This document shows positions 53,024 through 61,670 of a stretch of DNA of 64,000 nt, piece by piece. The notes under the pieces are model-generated. The model saw nothing but the letters and a program-made list of their open reading frames with translations, did not search any database and was not told where the DNA came from. A program made the position numbers and the translations under genes. Source of the stretch: REEB76 sp049698775 (GTDB lineage Bacteria; Pseudomonadota; Gammaproteobacteria; Natronospirales; REEB76); the NCBI GenBank assembly GCA_049698775.1, contig JBAVYM010000058.1, positions 1 through 64,000 of the forward strand. Direction: 5' to 3'. Within the stretch, counting starts at the first letter, position 1; every line of letters begins with the position of its first letter.

Positions 53024-54802
53024 TCAGCCGGCCGCAGCCGCATTCGCTAGTTCCCGCGCTTGGGCCTGTATCTCGGGGGATGCAGACAGTGTGCCACTAG
53101 CCAGCGCATGCACCAGCCTCGAATTGGCTTCCGCGCGACGCAGGATTTCCTGCACCCGCAATGCATACAGCGCCATTCCCGCTTGTCGGGCCACATAGGA
53201 CAGCAGCTTGCATTCGTCTGAGGCAAAATGCTCGCCCGGCCGGTTGGCGCACACCAGCACGCCCTGCATGCCGCCGGGGCCGGCCATGGGGAATACATGA
53301 CCGTCACTGCCGAGTGCACTGTGCAAATCCGTCAAATCAATTCCCTTTTGATCGGCGCGCGCCGCGACAAATGCCGGATCATCCGGTTTCACCTGATCCG
53401 GGTAGGGCAGGCCGCCTTCACGTTGCGTGCAGCGATAGCCTTCCGCATCGCGTTCGTAGATCACGGCAGTCGGCACATTCAAGCGGCGGTGAATCTCGCC
53501 AACCACTCCTCGAAGTAATTCAGCCGACGCTTCAAATTGATGGCAGTGACGCGCGAAACGTCGCAGCGCTTTTTCGGCCAGGTATTTGCGCCGGAAAAAT
53601 ACCCGCTCCACGAATTTACCAGCGTAATTGCGCACCTGGCCAAGCACGATGCCGAGCGCCAACGGCACGACGATCTGCAACAGCAGGCTCGCGCCAGTGC
53701 CGAGCGCCGCATGCTGAAGCACGCTGTTGAGCGCTGCCAGCACACCCACCACCAGAGCTGTCACGGAGCCGTACACCAGCGTGCGGTCTATGGCCACCGA
53801 GACATCCAGTGCCCGGTGGCGCAGCACCGCATACAGAAAGCCGGCCAGCGTGACCACAAAGCCAAAGAGGTAGATTGAATTGATGGCGAGAGGCCCCAGC
53901 CAGGGCAGCGGCGTGTTGCTGAGCATAATCGCCAGCACCCAGATGACACTGCTCCACAGAATCCAGCGCAAGCGCAAGCGTTGAGCCGCATCCGCCATGC
54001 CGTAGCTCATGTACAGCATGACCACCGGAACCACGTAAGCGGCGGAAAATACAAAACCATAGACAGGCCGCAGCAGTTCCGCCCGGCCGGTAGCAACGAA
54101 TATGAGCGTGCCACCGAACTGCTGGAAAGCACCTGCCAGCAGTATCAGCAGGAAAATTCCGCGAAACAATGTGCGTCTGCTTGGCGTGAGTGCCACGCCC
54201 AGCATAAACTCGATTGTGAGATAGAAACCGGCACGCGCCAACAGAAAACAGGTCGTTGCTAAAAGCTGGCTCGCCAACAATGCGCCGCCCGCAACGTGCG
54301 TCAGGGTAAAAATATTTCCGCTCCACACAGCCATTGCCCACAGCGACATGCCGGCGGAAGCGCGATTCTGCCCGCGCCAGAACAGCAGTAAGATAACCAC
54401 CGCAAACAGCACAGTGTAAATTGCAATCAGCCAGTCAAGCAGCAGGCCGCCACTGGCTTGACTGATATCCACACTGGCGACTGGCACGCTGATGAGCGCA
54501 TGATCTTTGCGCAGCGTGTACTTGTAAGTGTGCGCCCCTGACAAATTAGCCTCGACGAGAATATCCGGCAGCAAGGCGATACGCGCAGGAGGATCGGAGG
54601 CCGGCAAGTCTATCCGGTCTCCCGTCTGCAATCCCGGAGGCAGCGGGATGCCTGTAATGGGTTCCACCACCGCGGTACGCGCATCCACCAGGGTCACGCC
54701 GAAGGGCAGCCCGGAAGGTTTGAATGCGGTATAGACCTGATACCCGGAACCCAGGATCAAAATAATAGTGACCAGGATCAGCAATGGATAACGGCGCGAC
54801 AT
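53024..54802 (-). CDS. PDZ-like / multi-TM / GAF membrane protein, copy 1
   Basis: 592 residues; GGGAGA precedes ATG 54802. An N-terminal helix (LLILVTIILILGSGYQVY) leads to a periplasmic stretch with PDZ-like character (FGVTLVDARTAVVEPITGIPLPPGLQTGDRIDLPA), then about eight membrane helices (120-400), then a cytoplasmic helix (KFVERVFFRRKYLAEKALRRFARHC) and a GAF-like domain (about 420-565, with VLVCANRPGEHFASDECKLLSYVARQAGMAL). This layout resembles the N-terminal part of certain sensor kinases, but no HisKA, HATPase or GGDEF domain follows. It could be a sensor that signals through a partner. A close paralogue lies at the right edge. Confidence 0.72.
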   Translation of the reverse strand: MSRRYPLLILVTIILILGSGYQVYTAFKPSGLPFGVTLVDARTAVVEPITGIPLPPGLQTGDRIDLPASDPPARIALLPDILVEANLSGAHTYKYTLRKDHALISVPVASVDISQASGGLLLDWLIAIYTVLFAVVILLLFWRGQNRASAGMSLWAMAVWSGNIFTLTHVAGGALLASQLLATTCFLLARAGFYLTIEFMLGVALTPSRRTLFRGIFLLILLAGAFQQFGGTLIFVATGRAELLRPVYGFVFSAAYVVPVVMLYMSYGMADAAQRLRLRWILWSSVIWVLAIMLSNTPLPWLGPLAINSIYLFGFVVTLAGFLYAVLRHRALDVSVAIDRTLVYGSVTALVVGVLAALNSVLQHAALGTGASLLLQIVVPLALGIVLGQVRNYAGKFVERVFFRRKYLAEKALRRFARHCHQFEASAELLRGVVGEIHRRLNVPTAVIYERDAEGYRCTQREGGLPYPDQVKPDDPAFVAARADQKGIDLTDLHSALGSDGHVFPMAGPGGMQGVLVCANRPGEHFASDECKLLSYVARQAGMALYALRVQEILRRAEANSRLVHALASGTLSASPEIQAQARELANAAAAG

Positions 54803-54820
54803 CGAATTCTCCCGTTACAG

Positions 54821-54844
54821 TTCGGCGCGCCTTGCCGCGCCGAA
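54821..54844. promoter_or_regulatory. Perfect 9-bp inverted repeat in divergent region
   Basis: TTCGGCGCG (54821-54829) and CGCGCCGAA (54836-54844), 6-nt loop, between the divergent multi-TM/GAF gene and poxB. It is too GC-rich and has no T-run, so an operator or 5' UTR hairpin is possible. Confidence 0.4.
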
Positions 54845-54846
54845 TG

Positions 54847-54876
54847 TCAATTCAAGTTTCCAAAGCGGTTTATAAT
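54847..54876 (+). promoter_or_regulatory. Possible poxB promoter
   Basis: A consensus -10 TATAAT (54871-54876) lies 87 bp before the poxB ATG. The best -35 is weak (TCAATT, 54847-54852, 18-bp spacer). In E. coli poxB depends on sigma-S, where a weak -35 is usual; that parallel is inference. Confidence 0.45.
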
Positions 54877-54963
54877 CCCCCCTATTCCCGCACGGCCCGA
54901 GCGTGTCCCATCAGTCGGTACGCCGATTGTGGTCTCGCTCCCTCACCTCAAAGGAGGCACGTT

Positions 54964-56694
54964 ATGAGCAAAATCATCGCCGAACAAATGGTGAACATGA
55001 TAGCGGAAGCTGGCATCCGGCGGGTGTACGGTGTGACCGGCGACAGCCTGAATCTCCTGAACGACGCCATCCGCCGCGATGGCCGGATCAAATGGGTACA
55101 CGTGCGCCATGAGGAAGCTGGCGCCTACGCGGCCATGGCCGAAGGCGTGCTCGGCGGCTTCGGCTGTTGTGCCGGCAGCTCCGGCCCGGGGCATGTGCAT
55201 CTCATCAACGGCCTGTACGATGCGCACCGCTGGGGCGCGCCGGTACTGGCGCTGCCCTCCACCATCCTGCGCGAGGAATACGGTATGCAGTCGTTCCAGG
55301 AGACCGACCTGCGCATGTTCGACGGTTGCAGCCATTACAACCAGCTTGCGCAGACACCCAAACAACTGCCGCGCATGCTGCAACAAGCAATGCAGCATGC
55401 GCTGTCGTTGAAGGGTGTGGGCGTGTGCGGTTTCGGCGGTGATCTGCTGGATCAGCCGGTGGCGGATGACGCCATCGTCTCGCCGGTGTATCGCCCAAAT
55501 ACACTGCTGCGTCCGGCGGATGATGAACTCGACAAACTTGCGAAGCTCTTGAACGACGCCGGCAAGGTAATGATCTACGGCGGCATCGGCTGCCGCGATG
55601 CACACGCGCAAGTCATGGCGCTCGCCGCCAAGCTCAAGGCGCCGGTGGGTTATACGCTTAAAGGCAAGATGGACCTTGAACCCGACAATCCGTTCGATGT
55701 GGGTTTGACGGGCTTCCTCGGTGGCACGGCCGCGACCGATGCGATCCAGGACTGCGACGTGCTGCTGATGCTCGGCACGGATTTTCCCTGGAAGGATTTC
55801 CTGGTGACCAAAGCCAAGATCGCGCAAGTGCTGGATCGCCCGGAGCGTCTGGGCCGCCGTGCGCGCGTGGAATTGGGTTTATGTGGCGACATTGCGCCGA
55901 CGCTGGATGCGCTGTTGCCGAAAATCAAGCCGAAACACGACGACGGCTTTCTCAAGGATCGCCTTTCGGCTTGCGCCAAGGACCGAGAGCGTTTCCAGAA
56001 ACACGCTACTGACCACGGCAAGAGCGGTGCCATCGGTCCGGAATATCTCGCCACCCTGCTGGACAAGCACGCTGACAAGGACGCGATCTTCACCTCCGAC
56101 ACCGGCATGAGCACGGTGTGGGCCGCACGCTATCTGCGCGCCACCGGCCAGCGCACGCTGTTCGGCTCGTATTCGCACGGCTCCATGGCCAATGCCATGC
56201 CGCAGGCCATCGGCGCGGCGCTCGCCGGCAGCGGCCGGCAGGTAATCGCCTGTTGTGGCGACGGCGGCATCACCATGCTGCTGGGCGACATGATGACCAT
56301 CGCGCAATACAAGCTGCCGGTGAAACTCATCGTGTTCAACAATGGCTCGCTCGGCATGGTCGAGATCGAGATGCAGCTCGCGGGCGTGCCCGACAACCAG
56401 ACGAACCTGCCGGATCCGAAATTCGCGCAGGTGGCCGAAGCCTGCGGCATCCGCGGCATGCGCGTCGAAGATCCCGCAAAACTGGATGCCGCCATCCAGG
56501 ACGCACTCCGTTACTCAGGGCCGGTGGTGATGGATGTCACTACCAATCACAACGCCGTCGGCATGCCGCCGCACACCACCCTGAAACAACTGCGCGCCTA
56601 TACGCTCAGCCAGGCCAAGATGCTGTTCGATGGCCGCAGTTTTGAAGTGTTGCAGCACGTCAAGGAAAACCTGAAGTATCTCGGCGACCTGTAA
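54964..56694 (+). CDS. poxB: Pyruvate dehydrogenase (quinone), PoxB-like
   Basis: 576 residues from ATG 54964 with AAAGGAGG 6 nt upstream. A thiamine-diphosphate flavoprotein that oxidises pyruvate to acetate and CO2, passing electrons to quinone. The PYR-domain catalytic Glu is in VHVRHEEAGAYAAMAEG; the FAD domain covers the middle; the ThDP/Mg motif is GDGGITMLLGDMMTIAQYKLPVKLIVFNNG. The last 25 or so residues (SFEVLQHVKENLKYLGDL) could be the membrane-binding tail. Indolepyruvate or acetolactate enzymes are less likely given the start MSKIIAEQMVNMIAEAGIRRVYGVTGDSLN. Confidence 0.92.
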   Translation: MSKIIAEQMVNMIAEAGIRRVYGVTGDSLNLLNDAIRRDGRIKWVHVRHEEAGAYAAMAEGVLGGFGCCAGSSGPGHVHLINGLYDAHRWGAPVLALPSTILREEYGMQSFQETDLRMFDGCSHYNQLAQTPKQLPRMLQQAMQHALSLKGVGVCGFGGDLLDQPVADDAIVSPVYRPNTLLRPADDELDKLAKLLNDAGKVMIYGGIGCRDAHAQVMALAAKLKAPVGYTLKGKMDLEPDNPFDVGLTGFLGGTAATDAIQDCDVLLMLGTDFPWKDFLVTKAKIAQVLDRPERLGRRARVELGLCGDIAPTLDALLPKIKPKHDDGFLKDRLSACAKDRERFQKHATDHGKSGAIGPEYLATLLDKHADKDAIFTSDTGMSTVWAARYLRATGQRTLFGSYSHGSMANAMPQAIGAALAGSGRQVIACCGDGGITMLLGDMMTIAQYKLPVKLIVFNNGSLGMVEIEMQLAGVPDNQTNLPDPKFAQVAEACGIRGMRVEDPAKLDAAIQDALRYSGPVVMDVTTNHNAVGMPPHTTLKQLRAYTLSQAKMLFDGRSFEVLQHVKENLKYLGDL

Positions 56695-56741
56695 CTGGAA
56701 CCTGGGTGATAACAAGGGGACTAGAAACAGTCTCAAAAATG

Positions 56742-56848
56742 CCGTTCGCCCTGAGCGTAGCGCAGAAGGCGCGAAGTCGAAGGGTGGAATATCTTTCTGC
56801 CGCGGCAGGAATGTTTCGACTTCGCTTCGCTACGCTCAACACGAACGG
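56742..56848. repeat. Composite inverted repeat, second REP-like family
   Basis: Long imperfect inverted arms: CCGTTCG (56742-56748), TGAGCGTAGCG, then GCGAAGTCGAA on the left; TTCGACTTCGC, CGCTACGCTCA and CGAACGG (to 56848) on the right. Between them is a 12-bp palindrome CTGCCGCGGCAG (56797-56808). The gene-free gap 56695-57066 contains nothing else I can support. Confidence 0.75.
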
Positions 56849-57066
56849 ATACTGCTTTTCTTGATGCCGCTTTCAGCGCTTATCTCACCCCCTTGCTCTC
56901 CGGGATACGCCTACAAGGATGCTTGGGGTGTAGGGCAATGCGAGGAGCAATTGCTGAGGGAGCCCGAAGAACGGGTGAAGGTATGGACATGCAGGCTCTT
57001 GCCTTTTGCGTTGCTGGTCTTTAACGTGAGCATCTCGCCCTGTTTTCCTGCCAGGAGCTACATTCC

Positions 57067-59142
57067 ATGAAACCGCTGTTTGCTGCATTGACGCTGCTGT
57101 TCGCCATGATCCCGGCCTTTGCCGCCGCTGCACCGCATCCTTTCGATGCCCATGATCTGGTGATGATGGATCGAGTCAGCGACCCGCAATTGTCGCCGGG
57201 CGGCGCCTACGCGGCGTTCGCGGTGCGTGAGACCGATTTCGCCGCGAACAAGGGCATCACCAGCGTGTGGGTTCTGAACCTTGACGACCACAATGCCCAG
57301 CCGAAAAAGATCATGGTGGGCAACAGCCCGCGCTGGTCGCAGGACGGCAAGACACTGTATTTTCTTTCTGATAAATCCGGCTCTACTCAACTATGGAGCA
57401 TAGCTGCCGGCGGCGCTGCGCCGCAGCAGGTCAGCAACCTGCCGCTCGACATCAACAACTACAAGCTCTCGCCCGACGGGAGCCACGTGCTTCTATCCAT
57501 GGATGTGTTCACCGATTGCAACGATCTCGCCTGCACCAAAGCGAGGCTCGACGCCCGGGCCAAAGATAAGGCCACCGGCCGCATTTACACCCGGCTTTTC
57601 ATCCGCCACTGGGATGTCTGGATGGACGGCCGCCGTTCGCAACTCTTCATCGCCACGCTGGGCGTCGACGGCAAACTCGCAAGCGCGCCGCTGTGGCTGA
57701 CGCGCGGCATTAACGGCGACATACCCTCCAAACCCGAAGGCGACGACAGCGAATATACGTTCTCTCCGGACGGCAAGATCGTGTATTTCGACACCAAGAT
57801 TGGTGGCTCAAGCGAAGCCTGGACCACCAATTTCGACATCTACTCGGTGCCGGCCGACGGCTCAGCAAAACCTAAAAACCTCACAGCCGCGAATTTGGCC
57901 TGGGATGGTTTCCCGCTAGTCTCCCCGGATGGCAAGACGCTTTACTATCTTGCCCAGAAAATTCCCGGTTTCGAATCCGATCGCTTCGCCATCATGGCGC
58001 GCGATCTCGCCACCGGCCATACCCGGGAAGTGGACCCGCGTTGGGATCACAGCGTTGGGCCGCTGCAAATCTCCGCCGACGGCAAAACGCTGTACACGGC
58101 CACCGATGACGCAGGCGATCACGCGCTGTTCGCGGTGAATGTCGCGAATGGCGAACCGGTCCGGCTGACGGGCCACGGCACCGTCACCGGCTTCGACGTG
58201 GTGGGCACACATCTGCTTGTCGCGCGCCAGGATTTCAAACATCCCACCGATTTGTATCTCGCCGGCCTGCACGGCGGAGATTTCCATCAAGTCACGCACT
58301 TCAATGCTGATCGGCTGGCGGATATTCAGTTCGCGAACTGGCAATGGTTCACTTTCAAGGGTTGGAGCGACGACACCGTGCAGGGTTACGTCATGCAGCC
58401 GGTCAATTATGTGCCGGGCAAAAAATACCCGGTGGCGTTCCTGATCCACGGCGGCCCGCAAGGCTCCTGGACTGATGATTTTCATTACCGCTGGAATCCA
58501 GAGACTTACGCCGGCCAGGGTTTCGCGGTAGTCGCCATCAATTTCCACGGCTCCACCGGCTACGGCCAGAGGTTCACCGATGCCATCTCGCAACATTGGG
58601 GCGACCGCCCATTGATTGATTTACAAAGGGGCTGGGCCGCAGCACTCAAAAAATATCCGTTCTTGGATGCCAAGCGTGCTTGCGCGCTCGGCGCGAGCTA
58701 TGGTGGTTACATGGTGTACTGGATCGCGGGTGTGTGGAATCATCCGTGGAAATGCCTGGTGGATCATGACGGCGTATTCGACACGCGCATGATGTATTAC
58801 GCGACCGACGAACTATGGTTTGAAGAACACGAGAACGGCGGCCCGCAGTATCTGGTTCCGGCGAATTACGAGAAATTCAATCCGCTGGATCACGTGAAAT
58901 CTTGGCGCGTGCCCATGCTGGTGGTGCACAGCGCGCATGACTACCGCATCCCGGAAACCCAGGGCTTCGGTGCCTTCACCGCGCTGCAGCGCCAGGGCAT
59001 CCCGAGCGAGCTGCTGACCTTTCCGGACGAAAGCCATTTTGTGCAAAAGCCGCAGAACAGTCTATTTTGGCACCAAACCGTATTCGCTTGGTTAAAACGT
59101 TGGACCAGACAGTTAAAAAAAGAAATTACTATCGAAAACTAA
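57067..59142 (+). CDS. Secreted S9-family prolyl oligopeptidase / dipeptidyl aminopeptidase
   Basis: 691 residues. Signal peptide MKPLFAALTLLFAMIPAFAAA; ATG 57067 is 9 nt after GGAG. Residues about 30-400 form the WD40-like/PD40 beta-propeller. The catalytic domain has HGGPQGSWTDDFHYRWNPE, nucleophile GASYGGYM, acid in VVHSAHDYRIPETQGFGAF, and His in PDESHFVQKPQNS. The triad is therefore complete. It should cleave short peptides in the periplasm or outside. It ends overlapping a convergent hydrolase gene by 4 bp. Confidence 0.93.
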   Translation: MKPLFAALTLLFAMIPAFAAAAPHPFDAHDLVMMDRVSDPQLSPGGAYAAFAVRETDFAANKGITSVWVLNLDDHNAQPKKIMVGNSPRWSQDGKTLYFLSDKSGSTQLWSIAAGGAAPQQVSNLPLDINNYKLSPDGSHVLLSMDVFTDCNDLACTKARLDARAKDKATGRIYTRLFIRHWDVWMDGRRSQLFIATLGVDGKLASAPLWLTRGINGDIPSKPEGDDSEYTFSPDGKIVYFDTKIGGSSEAWTTNFDIYSVPADGSAKPKNLTAANLAWDGFPLVSPDGKTLYYLAQKIPGFESDRFAIMARDLATGHTREVDPRWDHSVGPLQISADGKTLYTATDDAGDHALFAVNVANGEPVRLTGHGTVTGFDVVGTHLLVARQDFKHPTDLYLAGLHGGDFHQVTHFNADRLADIQFANWQWFTFKGWSDDTVQGYVMQPVNYVPGKKYPVAFLIHGGPQGSWTDDFHYRWNPETYAGQGFAVVAINFHGSTGYGQRFTDAISQHWGDRPLIDLQRGWAAALKKYPFLDAKRACALGASYGGYMVYWIAGVWNHPWKCLVDHDGVFDTRMMYYATDELWFEEHENGGPQYLVPANYEKFNPLDHVKSWRVPMLVVHSAHDYRIPETQGFGAFTALQRQGIPSELLTFPDESHFVQKPQNSLFWHQTVFAWLKRWTRQLKKEITIEN

Positions 59143-60059
59143 TCACCGCGATGGATGGTCTTCATGGAATTTTTGCAGCTTGTCTGCTGCGCACTCGTTA
59201 TATCGCGAGGTGAATCGAGATAGTTCAGTGCATAGTTCAGATAGCTGGGGCCGGCGTTGGTGTGTCCCTTGTCGAACATCTCCACGGTCTTGACCCGTAA
59301 GATACATAACTGTTCATAAGACGATGCCGCCCGATCGGTCATGACTTCGTTGACAGGATCTTCATTGCCGACCAGGAACACGTAACGGCCTCGGCTCTGC
59401 ATCAGCCGGTAACGGTCGGGAGATGGCATCGGCACTTGCTGACTGCCGATACCGGCGCTGGTTGCGACAAATATTCCGCCACTGAACACATCCGCATAGG
59501 CGGCCGCCATGAGACTCGCGGTGACTCCGCCACCGGAAAAACCGCCGAGATAGATGCGCACCGGATCCGTCTTGTAGCGCGCCTCGATATTTGCCAACCC
59601 TGTCAACGCCAACGGAATGCGGCGGGAATAGACATCCCGATCATTGCCGGATTCCGCCGCGCTCACATAGATCATGTGATGAGCATTCAGCACTCCCTGC
59701 CAGCCTGACGGAAACCGGAGTGTATCCATCGGTTCCACCCAGACCAGCACGCCGCAAGGCTTGGTTCCATCGTAGTCGCCGGGAACATATACCTGCCACG
59801 TTTCGTTGGCCGGAGTTATGACTTGACCGGACGGCAAATCGCGCTTTGCCACATATCCGGCATAAACAGGTGCGGGCAGAGTGCGCCGTAAAACCTCCCC
59901 AATATCAGCCAACGGCGTGGTCTGGTCGAAACCGGTCTCATACAAGCCCGTGCGTCGAGAGCCTGCATGCGCCGGGAAAATCGGCACAAGCTGCATTCCG
60001 ACTATCACCAGCGCCGCGACCCACGCCACCGGGAATTTGATATCGCACGTCTGTCGCAT
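59139..60059 (-). CDS. Secreted alpha/beta-hydrolase, PHB-depolymerase/feruloyl-esterase-like
   Basis: 306 residues. A possible uncleaved or long signal peptide (FPVAWVAALVIVGMQLVPIFPAHA). The alpha/beta-hydrolase core shows VLVWVEPMDTLRF, nucleophile elbow YLGGFSGGGVTASLMA, and a likely catalytic His in FDKGHTNAGPS; the Asp is likely in VGNEDPVNEVM. Target substrate is not evident. GAGG lies 6 nt before ATG 60059. Its 3' end overlaps the peptidase gene on the opposite strand by 4 bp. Confidence 0.75.
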   Translation of the reverse strand: MRQTCDIKFPVAWVAALVIVGMQLVPIFPAHAGSRRTGLYETGFDQTTPLADIGEVLRRTLPAPVYAGYVAKRDLPSGQVITPANETWQVYVPGDYDGTKPCGVLVWVEPMDTLRFPSGWQGVLNAHHMIYVSAAESGNDRDVYSRRIPLALTGLANIEARYKTDPVRIYLGGFSGGGVTASLMAAAYADVFSGGIFVATSAGIGSQQVPMPSPDRYRLMQSRGRYVFLVGNEDPVNEVMTDRAASSYEQLCILRVKTVEMFDKGHTNAGPSYLNYALNYLDSPRDITSAQQTSCKNSMKTIHRGD

Positions 60060-60085
60060 AGCGTCCTCGATGGAAGGTTTGGATT

Positions 60086-60104
60086 TCAGCTAAAATTTAG
60101 CTGA
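60086..60104 (-). promoter_or_regulatory. Perfect palindrome upstream of the hydrolase gene
   Basis: TCAGCTAAAATTTAGCTGA is a 9-1-9 perfect palindrome whose near end is 26 bp before the hydrolase ATG. A second, weaker dyad (CAGATATATACC...) lies at about 60131-60156. Together they look like operator sites for an unknown dimeric regulator. Confidence 0.5.
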
Positions 60105-60178
60105 CCTTGCATTTGGCAGACTGATATTCTTCAGATATATACCGGATATATTTCTGAAACCGCCCACTGCATGCAGCA

Positions 60179-60205
60179 CAAAAAAGCAGCGGTCCGAAGA
60201 CCGCT
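60179..60205 (-). terminator. icd: Rho-independent terminator of icd
   Basis: On the minus strand: AGCGGTC, loop TTCG, GACCGCT (60188-60205), followed by GCTTTTTT at 60179-60187. It lies 33 bp past the icd stop. The UUCG tetraloop is typical. Confidence 0.93.
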
Positions 60206-60238
60206 ACCAAAATTATTCGCTAGGCCGTGGAATACAGA

Positions 60239-61480
60239 TCAGAGATTTTTCACCACTGCATCGGCGAAGGCGCTGGTCTTAACCTCTTTGGCGTTCGGCA
60301 TCTGGCGCGCGAAGTCGTAGGTCACAATACCGCTCGCCACCGTCTTGGCATAGGCCTTCTGAATCAGGTCAGCGGCTTCCTGCCAGCCCATGTATTCCAG
60401 CATCATCACGCCGGAAAACAGCAACGAACCGGGATTGGCCTTGTCGAGGCCGGCGTGCTTGGGCGCGGTGCCGTGCGTGGCCTCGAACACCGCCAGGTAA
60501 TCGCCGATGTTGGCGCCGGGTGCGATGCCCACGCCGCCCACCTCCGCCGCCACCGCGTCCGACAGGTAATCGCCGTTCAGATTGGGCGTGGCCAGCACGC
60601 TGTATTCACTCGGCCGCAGCAACATCTGCTGGAACATGATGTCGGCGATCATATCCTTGATGACGATCTGCTTGCTACTCTTGGGATTCTTGAACTGCAT
60701 CCACGGACCGCCATCGAGCGGCGTGGCGCCGAATTCTTCCTTTGCCACGTCATAACCCCACTGACGGAAGGCACCTTCGGTGTACTTCATGATGTTGCCT
60801 TTGTGTACCAGGGTCACGGAGCTACGATCATGCTCAATCGCGTAGTTGATGGCCTTGCGCACCAGCCGCTTGCTGCCGAAGGCGCTGATGGGCTTCACGC
60901 CCAGACCCGCGTCTTCGAAGAATTTAGCGTCCAGTTCCTCGCGCAGGAATTTTGCCAACTTCTTGTTCTTGTCACTGCCCGCCTGATACTCGATACCGGC
61001 GTATACGTCCTCGGTGTTTTCACGGAAAATCACCACGTCCACTTCTTCCGGCCTTTTCAGCGGCGAGGGTACGCCGGGATAATGTTTCACCGGTCGCACG
61101 CAGGCGTAGAGATCCAGGTCCTGGCGCAGGGTCACGTTCAGCGAACGGAAACCACCACCCACCGGCGTGGTGAGCGGCCCCTTGATAGACACGATCAATT
61201 CCCGGATAGCCTGCAAGGTTTCATCGGGGAAGTAGTTGCCGTCGTAGAGCGTCTGGGCCTTCTCGCCGAGATAAATCTCGCACCAGTGGATCTTGCGTTT
61301 GCCCTTATAGGCTTTTTCAACCGCCGCATCCCAGATTTTGAGCGAGGCCGGCGTGATGTCCACGCCGATGCCGTCACCGATGACGTATCCGAGGATCGGA
61401 TTTTCCGGCACAGTGAGCTTGCCGTTCTTGACCGTGATCTTGGCGCCGTTGACCGGCAGTTTGACGTGCTTGTAAGCCAT
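60239..61480 (-). CDS. icd: NADP-dependent isocitrate dehydrogenase
   Basis: 413 residues with AAGGA before ATG 61480. It catalyses oxidative decarboxylation of isocitrate to 2-oxoglutarate in the TCA cycle. The regulatory phosphorylation and isocitrate-binding Ser loop is VGGGFRSLNVTLRQDLDLYACVRP; NTEDVYAGIEY, VHKGNIMKYTEG, ATPNLNGDYLSDAVAAEVGG and EATHGTAPKHAG (NADP binding) all match the E. coli-type family. aceK is not in the window. Confidence 0.97.
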   Translation of the reverse strand: MAYKHVKLPVNGAKITVKNGKLTVPENPILGYVIGDGIGVDITPASLKIWDAAVEKAYKGKRKIHWCEIYLGEKAQTLYDGNYFPDETLQAIRELIVSIKGPLTTPVGGGFRSLNVTLRQDLDLYACVRPVKHYPGVPSPLKRPEEVDVVIFRENTEDVYAGIEYQAGSDKNKKLAKFLREELDAKFFEDAGLGVKPISAFGSKRLVRKAINYAIEHDRSSVTLVHKGNIMKYTEGAFRQWGYDVAKEEFGATPLDGGPWMQFKNPKSSKQIVIKDMIADIMFQQMLLRPSEYSVLATPNLNGDYLSDAVAAEVGGVGIAPGANIGDYLAVFEATHGTAPKHAGLDKANPGSLLFSGVMMLEYMGWQEAADLIQKAYAKTVASGIVTYDFARQMPNAKEVKTSAFADAVVKNL

Positions 61481-61535
61481 GAATGATTCCTTTTGAATTT
61501 GTGGAAAGACAATTTGCTAGTGAAGCTCGGATTTA

Positions 61536-61631
61536 TCCGTCATACCTGCGGAAGCAGGTATCCAGTTCTTTAATACTCCTGGATTCCTGCTAGAGTCCAC
61601 CCTCGCGTAGGCGGAGGGTGGGAATGACGGA
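61536..61631. repeat. REP-like paired hairpins (GTCAT...ATGAC family)
   Basis: Outer arms TCCGTCAT (61536-61543) and ATGACGGA (61624-61631) enclose two inner hairpins, ACCTGCGGAAGCAGGT (61544-61559) and CCACCCTCGC...GCGGAGGGTGG (about 61598-61620). Same family as 46352 and 52946. The rest of gap 61481-61670 shows nothing. Confidence 0.8.
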
Positions 61632-61670
61632 ATGGAATGAACCAAACTTTTCCGCACGATTGTGCACGGA

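Noticed and set aside
60227..61486. 419-aa plus-strand open frame
   Set aside because: Antisense shadow of icd.
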